A stretch of DNA of 64,000 nucleotides from Sphingomonadales bacterium (GCA_022844405.1 JALHLV010000001.1:248001-312000); one strand, 5' to 3'. Shown: positions 24,901 to 34,236, counted from the first letter of the stretch. The notes: generated by a model not told the origin, from the sequence alone. Translations and numbers: made by a program.

Positions 24901-27721
24901 GCAGACCAGGGACGACGGCGGCAAAACCGCCGGCGCGACAATTTCGGCCTATGTGGCCGGCGGCGACGATAGCTGGTTCGACCAGTCGGCCAGCGACCGC
25001 ATGGACGTAATCCCGGAGAAACCCGAATACGAGGCGGGCGACACCGCGCGCTTCCAGGTTCGTTCGCCGTTCCGCTCGGCCACGGCGCTGGTCACCATCG
25101 AGCGCGAAGGCGTCATCGAGAGCTTCGTCACCGAGATATCGGGCGGCGATCCGGTGATCAAGGTGCCGATCAGGGACAACTACGCGCCCAATGTCTACGT
25201 CTCGGTGCTGGCCGTGCGCGGCCGGGTCGGCGACTGGAAGACCTGGATGTCCGACATGGCCCGCGAATACGACCTGCCGCGCTGGCTGGTGTCGCGCGAC
25301 GGCGGCAAGCCGTCGGCGCTGGTCGACCTGTCCAAGCCGGCCTACCGCATGGGCATGGGCAGGATCAAGGTCGGCTGGGCGCCGCACCGCCTCGACGTGA
25401 AGGTGAAGCCGTCGGGCGACACCTTCAAGGTACGCGACCAGGTCAAGGTGAAGATCCACGTCGAGCGCGCGGGCGGCAGGGAGATGCCGGCGGGCGCCGA
25501 AGTGGCCATCGCCGCCGTCGACGAGGGTCTGCTGGCGCTGGCGCCGAACAAGTCGTGGAAGCTGCTCGACGCCATGATGGGCGAGCGCGCCATGGAGGTA
25601 TGGTCCTCGACGGCGCAGATGCAGGTGGTCGGCAAGCGGCATTACGGCCGCAAGGCGGTGCCCACCGGCGGCGGCGGCGGCCGCGAGGGCGCCCGCGAAT
25701 TGTTCGACACCCTGTTGATCTGGAAGGGCCGCGCCCGGCTCGACGCCGACGGCAACGCCGAGGTGACGATCCCGCTCAACGACTCGCTGACCAGCTTCCG
25801 CATCGTCGCCGTGGCCAATGCGGGCCAGAGCCTGTTCGGCACCGGCGAGGCGTCGATCAAGACCACGCAGGACCTGATGGTGCATTCGGGTCTGCCGCTG
25901 ATGGTGCGCGGGGGCGACCGGTTCAATGCCATGTTCACCGTCCGCAACACCACCGGCTCGTCCATGGAGGTCGAGGCCGAAGCCGTGGTGACACCGGTGC
26001 TGGGCGACACGCTGAAGAAGCAGGTGGTCAAGGTTCCCGCGGGCGGCGCCTACGATCTGACGTGGCCCGTCACGGTACCGAATGGCCCGAAGGAGCTGAC
26101 CTGGAATGTGACGATCCGCGGCAAGGACTCCGCAACCGGCGACCACCTGCGGGTCAAGCAGACGGTCAGGGAAGCGGTGCCGGTACGGACCTTCCAGGCG
26201 ACACTGGAGCAGGTTGACGGCAGCCTGACCATCCCGGCCGAGCGTCCCGCCGATGCCATTCCCGGCCGCGGCGGGCTCGCGGTCACACTGCGCTCGACGC
26301 TGGGCAGCGGGCTCGACGGCGTTCGCGACTATATGAGGGACTACCGCTACAACTGCTTCGAGCAGAGCGTGTCGAAGGCGGTCGCCCTGCGCGACGCGGC
26401 GCGCTGGCGCACCATGATGGACCGCATGCCGGCCTACCAGGACAGCGACGGCCTGCTGAAATACTTCGAGTCCGACAGGCTGCTGGGCGACGACACGCTG
26501 ACCACCTACGTGCTCGCCATCGCCCATGAAGCCGGCTGGGAGATTCCGAACGCCGAGCGCGTGTCGATTATCGAGGCGCTCACGAAGTTCATCGATGGCA
26601 GGATCATCCGCGGCTCCGCCCTGCCTACCGCTGACCTGGCGATCCGCAAGATCGCAGCCATCGAAGCGCTGTCACGCTATGGCTCGGCGCGGCCCGAGAT
26701 GTTGACCAGCATCGCCATCGAGCCGACCTTGTGGCCGACCTCGGCGGTGATCGACTGGCGCAACATCCTGCAGCGGATGACGGCCATCCCGGGCCGCGAC
26801 CAGAAGCTCGCCCAGGCGGATTCCATCCTGCGCTCGCGGCTCAATTTCCAGGGCACCACCATGGGCTTTTCCACCGAGCGCGGCGACGCCCTGTGGTGGC
26901 TGATGATCTCGCCCGATTCCAACGCGGTGCGCGCCGTGCTCGGTGTGATGGACTCGCCGCGCTGGCAGGCGGACGTCCCCCGCATGGTGCGGGGCGCCCT
27001 GGGCCGCCAGCAGCACGGCCACTGGAACACCACGGTCGCCAATGCCTGGGGCGTGCTGGCCATGGAGAAGTTCAGCGCGAGGTTCGAGGCCACGCCGGTC
27101 ACCGGCGCGACCCGGTCCTCCTATGCTGGCCAGACCGTCTCCTCCGCCTGGGATGCGGCGGTCAAAGAGCACCTCCAGAACTTCCCGTGGGCGGAAGGCC
27201 GCCAGGATCTGACCGTGGCCCAGCAGGGCACCGGCAAACCGTGGGCCATGGTGCGGGCGCAAGCGGCGATCCCGCTGAGGGAGCCGTTCAGCAGCGGCTT
27301 CAAGGTCGCGCGCAGCGTCACGGCGGTGGAGCAGGCGAAGAAGGGCGTCTGGACGCGCGGCGACGTGGCCCGCGTGCGGCTCGACCTCGAGGCCCAGTCC
27401 GACATGACCTGGGTGGTGGTCGACGATCCGATCCCGGCCGGCGCCAGCATCCTCGGCAGCGGCCTGGGCGGCCAGTCCGACAGCCTGACCCAGGACCAGC
27501 AGGAGGAAGGCTGGGCATGGAAGGCCTATGAGGAGCGGCGTTTCGACGGCTTCATCGCCTATTACCGCTTCGTGCCGAAGGGCAAATGGACCGTGGAATA
27601 CACGGTGCGCTTCAACAATCCCGGCCTGTTCCAGCTTCCCGCGACCCATGTGGAAGCCATGTACGCGCCCGAGATGCTGGGCGAGTACCCCAACCGGGCC
27701 GTGGAGGTGAAGGCGCCGTGA
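21917..27721 (+). CDS. Bacterial alpha-2-macroglobulin (protease trap)
   Basis: A 1934-residue periplasmic or lipid-free exported protein with a Sec signal (LLAAMMAAFGATAAQAA). It has the bacterial alpha-2-macroglobulin layout: N-terminal MG domains, a bait region, a MG10-like block (AINLGVKTDGWAGSSDKLRF is mid-protein), the EVAIAAVDEGLLALAP stretch, and a thioester-domain motif C1480-F-E-Q1483, so covalent trapping of proteases is possible. No lipobox is seen, unlike E. coli YfhM. Start 21917 has GGAGGCGGGG before it. It overlaps pbpC by four bases (GTGA); this pairing with penicillin-binding protein 1C is a well-known partnership for defending and repairing the cell envelope. Confidence 0.95.
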   Translation: MVRLSGVKRSLLAAMMAAFGATAAQAASVEMFTPTGTVKDVRQVAVRFSANMVALGDPRLPDPFAVTCPAKGKGRWADQRNWVYDFDENLPGGVVCEFAVKPELKGLDGVAVSGARAFSFDTGGPSIRASQPYEGSQQVDEDQVFVLALDAPADPMSVEKNAWCAVDGIGERIPLKVLRGAERAAMLKEQRRIGYSYYSILWKDGEWSDIRVRDRSMTDKAEAQITLAKCQRRLPPAMRVELVWGQGIATAAGIGTPAEQRLAFQVRPSFTARAECERVNAQAGCLPMRPIRVGFSSPVPRDTALKVTMTGAGGKLFKPDAATREATLQTVEFKGPFPERSILKVTMPAGMADDAGRKLENGDRFPLDMRIDSFPPLAKFSGEFGIIEAHEGGVLPVTVRNIEPLVAGSASVTPAMAGTAARMSGDDVQIAEWMRRVKSGMESRGDWTGEGAHQKWQERTGDTSVFTSEAEEGVRTMAFRLPKPEGAKAFEVVGIPLKNPGFYVVELASPILGEALMAKGKVRHVATAALVTDMAVHFKHGREGSAVWVTRLHDAEPVKGAEVAVSDFCTGQVLWTGETGKGGIAAVEAGKLPEPGYTSERCGEYGAHPLMISARTDNDMSFTLSSWNNGIAPYDFNLSSYGARESLVHTVFDRPLFRAGETVSMKHFLRRHTSAGIASINPGAAPVKVAIVHTGSDTRYESEVKFDAGGIALQTWQIPPEAKLGDYAVQVALGEQTFTAGSFKVEQFRVPTMSAVVQGPDEPQVRVKQVPFDLYVSYLSGGGAGGAQVKLRTVTMPWPVSFPDYDGFTFGGKPVKEGLQTDEGSPYDFDPEAQAADVKPVTQVMPLTLDAKGALRVTAAAPGDIVEPSRMVAELEYADANGEIQTATGRVGLYPSAINLGVKTDGWAGSSDKLRFTVVALDLKGKPLSGQNVRVSLYQKTIYSYRKRLIGGFYDYESSTKVSLLPTSCDGETDRNGYLHCDVAPGVSGELLIRAQTRDDGGKTAGATISAYVAGGDDSWFDQSASDRMDVIPEKPEYEAGDTARFQVRSPFRSATALVTIEREGVIESFVTEISGGDPVIKVPIRDNYAPNVYVSVLAVRGRVGDWKTWMSDMAREYDLPRWLVSRDGGKPSALVDLSKPAYRMGMGRIKVGWAPHRLDVKVKPSGDTFKVRDQVKVKIHVERAGGREMPAGAEVAIAAVDEGLLALAPNKSWKLLDAMMGERAMEVWSSTAQMQVVGKRHYGRKAVPTGGGGGREGARELFDTLLIWKGRARLDADGNAEVTIPLNDSLTSFRIVAVANAGQSLFGTGEASIKTTQDLMVHSGLPLMVRGGDRFNAMFTVRNTTGSSMEVEAEAVVTPVLGDTLKKQVVKVPAGGAYDLTWPVTVPNGPKELTWNVTIRGKDSATGDHLRVKQTVREAVPVRTFQATLEQVDGSLTIPAERPADAIPGRGGLAVTLRSTLGSGLDGVRDYMRDYRYNCFEQSVSKAVALRDAARWRTMMDRMPAYQDSDGLLKYFESDRLLGDDTLTTYVLAIAHEAGWEIPNAERVSIIEALTKFIDGRIIRGSALPTADLAIRKIAAIEALSRYGSARPEMLTSIAIEPTLWPTSAVIDWRNILQRMTAIPGRDQKLAQADSILRSRLNFQGTTMGFSTERGDALWWLMISPDSNAVRAVLGVMDSPRWQADVPRMVRGALGRQQHGHWNTTVANAWGVLAMEKFSARFEATPVTGATRSSYAGQTVSSAWDAAVKEHLQNFPWAEGRQDLTVAQQGTGKPWAMVRAQAAIPLREPFSSGFKVARSVTAVEQAKKGVWTRGDVARVRLDLEAQSDMTWVVVDDPIPAGASILGSGLGGQSDSLTQDQQEEGWAWKAYEERRFDGFIAYYRFVPKGKWTVEYTVRFNNPGLFQLPATHVEAMYAPEMLGEYPNRAVEVKAP

Positions 27722-29862
27722 CCGGAGGTGGCAGGCGCGCGCTTGCCCTGCCGGCAATTCTGCTGCCGGCGATCCTGCTGTCTGCGATCCTGGTCGCCGG
27801 CGCCATCTGGCCCGGCAAGCCGACGCCGTCCTTCGAGCAGGTGAGGGACGGCTACCGGCCGTCCGAGGCGTGGCTGCTCGACCGGCACGGAAGGGTGATC
27901 GACGTCAAGCGCGTCGACTTCGGCATCAGGCGGCTGGACTGGGTGCCGCTCGACGGCGTCTCGCCGGCGCTGCGGGACGCCATCGTCGCCGGCGAGGACC
28001 GGCGCTTCCTGCGGCATGGCGGCGTCGACTGGACGGCGGCGGCCGGCGCGCTGCGGGACCGGCTGACCGGCGGCCCCAACCGCGGCGGCAGCACCATCAC
28101 CATGCAGCTCGCCGCGCTGCTCGACCCGCGGCTGAAGGTGCGCGGCGGCGGTCGCGGCTGGGGCCAGAAGCTGGCGCAGATGCGCGCGGCGCTCGTCATC
28201 GAGCAGTCGTGGAGCAAGCCGCAGATTCTCGAAGCCTATCTCAATCTGCTCGATTTCCGCGGCGAGTTGCAGGGGATCGGAGCCACCGCGAAATTCCTTG
28301 CCGGCAAGCATCCCTCGGGCCTCACCGCCAATGAAAGCCTGGTGCTGGCCGCGCTCCTGCCCAGCCCCGGCGCCTCGGCCGACCGCGTCGCCGCGCGGGC
28401 CTGCGCGCGGGCGGGCGGCGATTGCGCGGGTGTGCGCGATACCGCGCAGCTTCTGCTCGACAATGCCCGCGCGGCGCAAGCGCCCGGCCTCGCGCCGCAG
28501 CTTGCCAACGCGATGCTGCACAGGCCCGGCGAGCGGCGGCGGACCACGCTCGACCTCGACATCCAGCGCCGGGCCGTCGAGGCGCTCGGCCGTCAGCTCG
28601 GCGGGCTGACCGGCCGCAACGTCCGCGACGGCGCCGTGCTGGTGGTCGACAACGCCACCGGCGACGTGCTGGCCTATGTGGGCTCGAGCGGCAGCCGCTC
28701 GCGCGCCGCGCAGGTCGACGGCGTCCGCGCGCCGCGCCAGGCGGGCTCGACCCTGAAGCCGTTCCTCTACGGCATGGCGCTGGAGAGGCGTTACCTGACA
28801 CCGGCCTCGATCCTCGACGACTCGCCGCTCAACCTGCAGACCAGCGTGGGCCTCTACATCCCGCAGAACTACGACCGGGACTTCAAGGGCGCGGTCAGCG
28901 TGCGCACCGCGCTCGCCAGCTCGCTCAACGTGCCGGCGGTGCGGACGCTGGTGCTGGTCGGCGTCGAGCCGTTTCGCGACCGGCTGCACCGGATCGGCTA
29001 TGCGGGCATCGACAGGGACGGCGAGTATTACGGCTATTCGCTGGCGCTGGGCTCGGCCGAGGTGTCGCTGTGGGAGCAGGTCACCGCCTACCGGACGCTG
29101 GCGCGCGGTGGCCTGCTGACGCCGCTGCGGCTCGATCCCGCCGCGCCGGTCGCGCCGGACAGCCGCATCATGCCGGAGGATGCCGCCTTCCTCGTCGGCG
29201 ACATTCTCGGCGACCGGGCGGCGCGCATCACCACCTTCGGTCTGGCCAGCAGCCTCGACACAAGGTTCTGGAGCGCGGTGAAGACCGGCACCAGCAAGGA
29301 TATGCGCGACAACTGGTGCATCGGCTGGTCGCGGCGCTACACGGTGGGCGTCTGGGTCGGCAATTTCGAGGGCGACTCCATGCACGGCGTCTCCGGTGTC
29401 AGCGGCGCCGCGCCGGTGTGGCAGGACGTCATCGCCCGTCTCGACCAGGGCGACGCCATCGCCGCCCCCGCGCCGCCGGACGGCGTCGTCGCTCATGCGG
29501 TACGGTTCGATCCCGCGATCGAAGGCCCGCGCGAGGACTGGTTCCTCAAAGGCACGGAAACGGCGGTGATGCGCGCGGTCCCCGGCGGCAACTTCGCCCG
29601 CATCGTCAGCCCGGCGCACGGTGTGGTCATCGCGCTCGACCCCGACATCCCGGCCGGCAACACCCGCGTGCCGGTGCGCGCCGAGGGAGCAGACAAATCC
29701 CTGTCGCTGAAGATCGACGGCCGGGTGCTGGGCCGGGCCGACGCGTCCTATCTGTGGGCGCCGCGCCCGGGCACCTACACCGTCGTGCTCCAGCGGAAAG
29801 ACGGCAGCGTCGTCGACCGGGCGCAGATCACCGTGCGCGACATCAAGCCGGTGCGGAAATAG
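27718..29862 (+). CDS. pbpC: Penicillin-binding protein 1C
   Basis: A 714-residue bifunctional peptidoglycan synthase. An N-terminal membrane helix (ALPAILLPAILLSAILVAGA) is followed by the GT51 transglycosylase domain (AIVAGEDRRFLRHGGVDW, GGSTITMQLAALL) and the transpeptidase domain with the nucleophile in S344-T-L-K347, the SSLN element and K522-T-G-T. The C-terminal extension beyond 600 is the BiPBP_C domain specific to PBP1C. The start is GTG 27718, overlapping the upstream stop. PBP1C does not usually replace PBP1A/1B; it is thought to act in repair with the alpha-2-macroglobulin. Confidence 0.95.
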   Translation: MTGGGRRALALPAILLPAILLSAILVAGAIWPGKPTPSFEQVRDGYRPSEAWLLDRHGRVIDVKRVDFGIRRLDWVPLDGVSPALRDAIVAGEDRRFLRHGGVDWTAAAGALRDRLTGGPNRGGSTITMQLAALLDPRLKVRGGGRGWGQKLAQMRAALVIEQSWSKPQILEAYLNLLDFRGELQGIGATAKFLAGKHPSGLTANESLVLAALLPSPGASADRVAARACARAGGDCAGVRDTAQLLLDNARAAQAPGLAPQLANAMLHRPGERRRTTLDLDIQRRAVEALGRQLGGLTGRNVRDGAVLVVDNATGDVLAYVGSSGSRSRAAQVDGVRAPRQAGSTLKPFLYGMALERRYLTPASILDDSPLNLQTSVGLYIPQNYDRDFKGAVSVRTALASSLNVPAVRTLVLVGVEPFRDRLHRIGYAGIDRDGEYYGYSLALGSAEVSLWEQVTAYRTLARGGLLTPLRLDPAAPVAPDSRIMPEDAAFLVGDILGDRAARITTFGLASSLDTRFWSAVKTGTSKDMRDNWCIGWSRRYTVGVWVGNFEGDSMHGVSGVSGAAPVWQDVIARLDQGDAIAAPAPPDGVVAHAVRFDPAIEGPREDWFLKGTETAVMRAVPGGNFARIVSPAHGVVIALDPDIPAGNTRVPVRAEGADKSLSLKIDGRVLGRADASYLWAPRPGTYTVVLQRKDGSVVDRAQITVRDIKPVRK

Positions 29863-30004
29863 GGCATCGCGGCGTCGGGAATGTGCGCCCGGCGGTGATG
29901 CGCCCGGCGCCATCCGGCTGCGGGACCGGCTGCGGGACCGCTGGCCCTGCGCCTGCTATCTTGTATGCTGTCCCAAAGGGCAGCCGGATCGGAGTCGGAG
30001 GGGG

Positions 30005-31645
30005 ATGAGGCATCGTCGTGGGGTTGGTTGGCTGGCGGCCGGAGTCGCGGCGTTGCTGGCGTCTCCCGCAGGGGCGCAGGACCCGGCCGGCGACTGCGTT
30101 CCGAACGGCAGCCAGCGGGGCGTGCTGTATCAGGGTCTGGTCGACGGGCTCGCCCGCGACATCGAGGCGCCGCGCAAGGCCGGCGATCACGGCAAGGTGC
30201 TGAAAATCGCCGCCCAGGCGCAGGACACCGGGCTGTGCGGCATTCCCGCCGCGATCGCCATCGCGCAGGCCGAGGCGTTCGTCGCGGTGGAGCAGGTGTG
30301 CGACGCCGCCCAGCCGCTGGAGCAGTTTTTCGCCGCCGCCGCGCCGGGTGACAAGGATTTCGCCCGCGCCGAGGCCCTCTATGACGAGGTCCGTGAAGCG
30401 CGCGAGGCCGGGCTGTGCCGCAAGCCGGTGGGCGGGATCGCGCTCGGTGCGCCCAAGGCCGATGCCGCGCCGTCCCATGACGATGCGAAAGCCGCGTCCG
30501 ACGGCAAACCCGACGACGGCAGCGCGCGCGACGCCTATCGCGGCGGCGAGCTCAACGAGGGCCGGATGGCGTTCGACAGCGGCAATTACGGCCGTGCCGC
30601 CGAGCTGTTCGGCATCGTCATCCAGCAGGCGCCCGGGTCTTTCGAGGGCTATGCCAGGCGCGCCCAGGCGAATGCCCGGCTGAACCGGGTCGACGCGGCC
30701 ATGGCCGACTACGCCAAAGCCATCGAGCTGGCGCCGGCGCGCGGCTATCTGGTGATCGATTTCGCCCGCTACCTGATGGGCGTGAAGCGGGTCGAGGACG
30801 CGGTGGCGCTCTACAACACCTATCTGGAGCGCTATCCGACCGACGTGCAGGTGTTGCAGGAGCGGGCGGGCGCGCGCCTCAGGCTCGGCCTCGTCGACCT
30901 GGCGCTGGAGGACTACGGCAAGGCCATCGGGCTGGCGCCGGGCAACACCCAGCTCCGGCTGCTGCGCGCCTTCCTGTACCACGACAACGGCCGGTTCCAG
31001 GACGCCGTCGCCGACTACACGGCGGCGATCCGGGCCGGCGCGTCGGGCGCGGACGTGCGTTACCGCCGCGGCATCGCCTATTACGCGCTCAGCCGTCCCG
31101 ACGAGGCGATCGCCGACCTGGACGCCGCCATCGCCGCCAATCCGTCGCTGGCCGCCGCCTATACCGCCCGCGCCACGCTGCACCAGCTCGAAGGCGACGG
31201 CGCGGCGGCGGTGGCGGACTTCAGCAGGGTCATCGACCTGAAGCCGCAGAGCGCCGAGGCCTATCTGGACCGGGGCAGGGAGTACCAGCGCCAGCTCGAT
31301 GTGGCCGCCGCCATCAACGACTACTCCTCGGTGCTGCGGTTCGACCCCGGCAATCTCGATGCGCTGAAGGGCCGTGCCATGCTCTACCAACAGCAGGGCA
31401 ACTACGCCAACGCGCTCGACGACCTCAGCCAGATCATCAACCGGGACTATGTGGACGGCGACGCCTATGCGCGGCGGGGCTGGCTGTACTACGCCTGGAA
31501 GGACTACAAGCGGGCCATGGACGATTTCGACAAGGCGCTGGTGATCGACCCGAACGGCACCCAGGCAAAGCTGGGCCGACAGGCGGTGCTCGAGGCCGTG
31601 GCCGCCGCCGAGCAGGCCGCCGCCGAAGCCGCGAAGCGGCGCTGA
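30005..31645 (+). CDS. Exported tetratricopeptide-repeat protein
   Basis: A 546-residue protein with a signal peptide (WLAAGVAALLASPAGAQ). After a Cys-containing N-terminal domain and an Asp/Lys/Ala-rich linker (about 150-185), at least ten TPR units follow from about residue 190 to 540; clear examples are SADVRYRRGIAYYALSRPDEAIADLDAAI-type repeats with the W/G/A/P pattern. It is probably a periplasmic scaffold. A 12-base direct tandem (GGCTGCGGGACC) lies in the leader. Its partner proteins are unknown. Confidence 0.9.
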   Translation: MRHRRGVGWLAAGVAALLASPAGAQDPAGDCVPNGSQRGVLYQGLVDGLARDIEAPRKAGDHGKVLKIAAQAQDTGLCGIPAAIAIAQAEAFVAVEQVCDAAQPLEQFFAAAAPGDKDFARAEALYDEVREAREAGLCRKPVGGIALGAPKADAAPSHDDAKAASDGKPDDGSARDAYRGGELNEGRMAFDSGNYGRAAELFGIVIQQAPGSFEGYARRAQANARLNRVDAAMADYAKAIELAPARGYLVIDFARYLMGVKRVEDAVALYNTYLERYPTDVQVLQERAGARLRLGLVDLALEDYGKAIGLAPGNTQLRLLRAFLYHDNGRFQDAVADYTAAIRAGASGADVRYRRGIAYYALSRPDEAIADLDAAIAANPSLAAAYTARATLHQLEGDGAAAVADFSRVIDLKPQSAEAYLDRGREYQRQLDVAAAINDYSSVLRFDPGNLDALKGRAMLYQQQGNYANALDDLSQIINRDYVDGDAYARRGWLYYAWKDYKRAMDDFDKALVIDPNGTQAKLGRQAVLEAVAAAEQAAAEAAKRR

Positions 31646-31655
31646 GCCGGCGGAC

Positions 31656-32108
31656 ATGCTGGACATCTACATCGACGGCGACGCCTGCCCGGTCAAGGAA
31701 GAGGTGCTGAAGGTCGCCGGCCGCCATGGCCTGCAGGTGCTGTTCGTCAGCAACCGGTGGAGCCGCAAGGCCGACGCGCCGAATGTGCGCCAGGTGGTGG
31801 TGACCGAGGGCTTCGACGCCGCCGACAACTGGATCGCCGACAATATCGGCGCGGGCGACATCGCCATCACCGCCGACATCCCGCTCGCCGCCCGCTGCCT
31901 TAAGGCCGGCGCCCACGTGCTCGGCCCGACCGGCCGGGCCTTCACCGAGCACGGCATCGGCATGGCGCTGGCCATGCGCGACCTCAACGCCCACCTGCGC
32001 GAAACCGGCGAGATCAAGGGCTACAACGCCAGCTTCGCCAGGCAGGACCGGTCGCGGTTCCTCGGCGAGCTGGAAAAGCTGATCCAGCAGGCGCGCAAGT
32101 CGGGATGA
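31656..32108 (+). CDS. UPF0178 family protein (YaiI/YqxD)
   Basis: A 150-residue protein of the YaiI/YqxD family, which has a PIN-like fold. The signature MLDIYIDGDACPVKEEVLKVA, VFVSN and VTADIPLA-type DIAITADIPLAARCL are present. Function is unknown, although the fold suggests a nuclease. The last ~150 bases recur, diverged, at 35298-35449, at the far end of an accessory segment, so the 3' end of this gene marks a recombination or insertion boundary. Confidence 0.93.
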   Translation: MLDIYIDGDACPVKEEVLKVAGRHGLQVLFVSNRWSRKADAPNVRQVVVTEGFDAADNWIADNIGAGDIAITADIPLAARCLKAGAHVLGPTGRAFTEHGIGMALAMRDLNAHLRETGEIKGYNASFARQDRSRFLGELEKLIQQARKSG

Positions 32109-32179
32109 CCTGGTATTGTAGTATCGTGGACAGTGCGTTTGGTTGACGGCGCTGATCGAGGTCAAAGTCTACGCCAAAT

Positions 32180-32224
32180 AAATGCACGTTGATTTGGTAA
32201 GGTGCACCGTGATGCCACCGTAAT
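32180..32224. repeat. Short TGCAC/CCACCGTAA sequence, related to 37084-37160
   Basis: An AATGCACG...GTGCACCGTGATGCCACCGTAATG stretch lies between the UPF0178 gene and the alpha/beta hydrolase. It resembles in words and order a sequence at the other end of the accessory region (37084-37160). The similarity is patchy and only suggests a common repeat family. Confidence 0.3.
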
Positions 32225-32313
32225 GTATTCGGCTTGATACTAGCAGCGTCTAAGTCGGGTCGTTTTGCTGACCACACGGATTCCTGGAGGACGGAGGAGG
32301 AGTCAGCGCTTTC

Positions 32314-33405
32314 TCACTCGATGTCGCAGAGATTCGCAGTTCCTTTGAGCACGTCCTTCGTCAAAATCGTTCGCGTTCTTTCGGGTTCCTCGAACATGGG
32401 ACTGTGAGCGGAATCCTCGAAAGTGTAGAATCCCTTCAGCGGCGCGCGCAGTTGCTGCAGATAGGTTTTCGCCAGTGTGTAAGAAGTGGTGTAGTCGTGC
32501 CGACCAAGCAGGAAATAAACCGGGATATCCAGCTTGGGGACTTCGATCGTTACGTCCGTAACCAGAACCTCATTCCACAGTCGATCGGAATGCGCGGACC
32601 ATTTGCCGCGCCAAATATTCACCTTTTCGCCAAGCGTGTATTCGCGATCGAGCCATGTCGGAATGAACATGCCGCTGATTACCGATCGCATATCCCGAGT
32701 AGTGCCCACACCCAGACTGTGCATCGCGGCATCGCGGATTGCCAGATAGGATTTCGGCAACGGAACCGTCATTTCGAACGGGGCTGCTTGCAGTTTTTCC
32801 AGCATTTTCGTGTTTCGTTGCATCCTGCACTCATTCAGCATGAACCCGTAGGCCAATCGCTCAGACTCGAGTTGGTTGGTGATTTGCCCCACGCCAATAT
32901 AAGCGTGAAAACGCTCGGGAGCCTTGGCCGCGGCCTGAATTCCGATGAAGCTGCCCCATGAATGTCCCGTGAGGTAGATCTTGTCTTTGCCAAAACGGTC
33001 ACGCAAGTAATCGGTCACTGCCACCGTGTCGGCGACGATCTGCTGCACCGTCATCGTCTCAGGCGAAAGGTCGGATTTGTAAGAGAGGCCCGCGCCGCGC
33101 TGGTCCCACCAAACAATCGTGAAATCCTGTTCAAGGCCGGTCGGGTATCGCTGATCCAGGAAATAGGTCGGCATTGCCGGACCGCCGTGGACGAAAAGGA
33201 GCACCGGATGCGTGGTGTCGGTGCTTCTAACGAACATCCCTTGTTGGACGCCGTTTATGTTCACCCGAATCTTTTCGGAGATGCCGTTTGGGACAGGATT
33301 GCCACGCGCATCCAGAACAGGTCTCGCCGTGCCGGGACTCCGGAGCAACAGGAGACCGAAGATAACCACGATGAATGCAAACGGGATTATCAGGATAAAG
33401 CCCAT
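32314..33405 (-). CDS. Alpha/beta-fold hydrolase (proline iminopeptidase-like), membrane-anchored
   Basis: A 363-residue hydrolase. An N-terminal helix (ILIIPFAFIVVIFGLLLL) should anchor or export it. The catalytic domain has the oxyanion motif LLFVHGGPAMPTYFLDQ, WWDQRGAGLS, the nucleophile elbow LTGHSWGSFIG, then Asp in LLGRHDYTT and His in EDSAHSPMFEEPE, the order found in proline iminopeptidase-type enzymes. The start at 33405 has GGGAGGG upstream. GC content is lower than in the flanking genes, consistent with acquisition as part of the segment between the two UPF0178 3' ends. Confidence 0.9.
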   Translation of the reverse strand: MGFILIIPFAFIVVIFGLLLLRSPGTARPVLDARGNPVPNGISEKIRVNINGVQQGMFVRSTDTTHPVLLFVHGGPAMPTYFLDQRYPTGLEQDFTIVWWDQRGAGLSYKSDLSPETMTVQQIVADTVAVTDYLRDRFGKDKIYLTGHSWGSFIGIQAAAKAPERFHAYIGVGQITNQLESERLAYGFMLNECRMQRNTKMLEKLQAAPFEMTVPLPKSYLAIRDAAMHSLGVGTTRDMRSVISGMFIPTWLDREYTLGEKVNIWRGKWSAHSDRLWNEVLVTDVTIEVPKLDIPVYFLLGRHDYTTSYTLAKTYLQQLRAPLKGFYTFEDSAHSPMFEEPERTRTILTKDVLKGTANLCDIE

Positions 33406-33786
33406 GATCCGCCAACCCTCCCGAATTAAAGACCGAGCGACATGAATGGCCGGATGAATGCACGTTTCATCGTCCAGATGCTCCTTGCGAGCGGACACGC
33501 CAATTTTGAAAAGAGCTCCGGCCCCACGTTCGATCGATCAACTGGCATCGACCAGGCCGACACAACGACTTATGCATGGCGATCTCGAAAACCACAACGG
33601 TGGCGCTGGATGACAGATAGCAATTAGCGACTGGCATTTTTCGTGATGGGTTATTTTTTTTGAGGCGTATGCTCTCCGAGGAGTTCTACGGATATTTGAC
33701 GGCAGGCGTCAGTCACATAGTTGCTTTGTAACGCTGGACGGCGCGACCATGAGTGATCATGCCTAAGGGTTTTCCTCGGAGACGTT
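33406..33786. other. Gene-free stretch between hydrolase and GerW-like gene
   Basis: I see no gene here. It contains the hydrolase promoter region and, nearer the right, a perfect 10-base inverted repeat TCTCCGAGGA (33673-33682) and TCCTCGGAGA (33773-33782). The right arm covers the probable ribosome-binding site of the next gene, so base pairing could hide it. A run of T precedes the left arm. Confidence 0.4.
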
Positions 33787-34200
33787 GTGGATCGGATTCT
33801 CGACAGCACCCGTTCGTCCGCCCCTGCGTTGCTAGCAAACGATGGCATTGAGGCACAAAGCGTGTCCGGCGTTGAACGCTTGGCATCTGTGATCGGGCGG
33901 AGCGCCCGTGCCTGCGCGGTGTATGGCGAAGCGGTCTATCAGGGCTCAAGCGTCATTGTCCCCGTTGCAAAGGCAACCTGGGGGGTAGGGGGTGGCAAAG
34001 GCCCCGGTGATAGTGGTGAAGGCGGAGGCGGCGGAATGCACGTTGTGCCGGTCGGCTTTATCCACCTTGAGAAGGGCCGCGCGCGCTTTCACCCAATTAG
34101 AAAATCAGCACTGTCCTTTGGCGCGATAGCCGCATTGCTTGGCGCCTTGATGATAGTTGGGCGGCAAATTCGCTTGATGCGCCGGGACATGCGGACCTAG
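33787..34200 (+). CDS. GerW/YtfJ-like protein with C-terminal membrane helix
   Basis: A 137-residue protein. The core YGEAVYQGSSVIVPVAKATWG followed by a Gly-rich GGGKGPGDSGEGGGGGMHVVPVGFIHLE resembles the spore protein YtfJ/GerW family (Spore_YtfJ), in which the strand pair IxPVxKV and xPVGFI flanks a glycine loop. A C-terminal hydrophobic segment (SFGAIAALLGALMIVG) followed by basic residues would be a tail anchor. Start is GTG 33787 with GGAGA upstream. The family is known mainly from endospore formers, but homologues occur elsewhere; the function here is unknown. Confidence 0.7.
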   Translation: MDRILDSTRSSAPALLANDGIEAQSVSGVERLASVIGRSARACAVYGEAVYQGSSVIVPVAKATWGVGGGKGPGDSGEGGGGGMHVVPVGFIHLEKGRARFHPIRKSALSFGAIAALLGALMIVGRQIRLMRRDMRT

Positions 34201-34236
34201 CAAGAGGCGCTTCATGATCAGAATCCGAAGGGCCGC

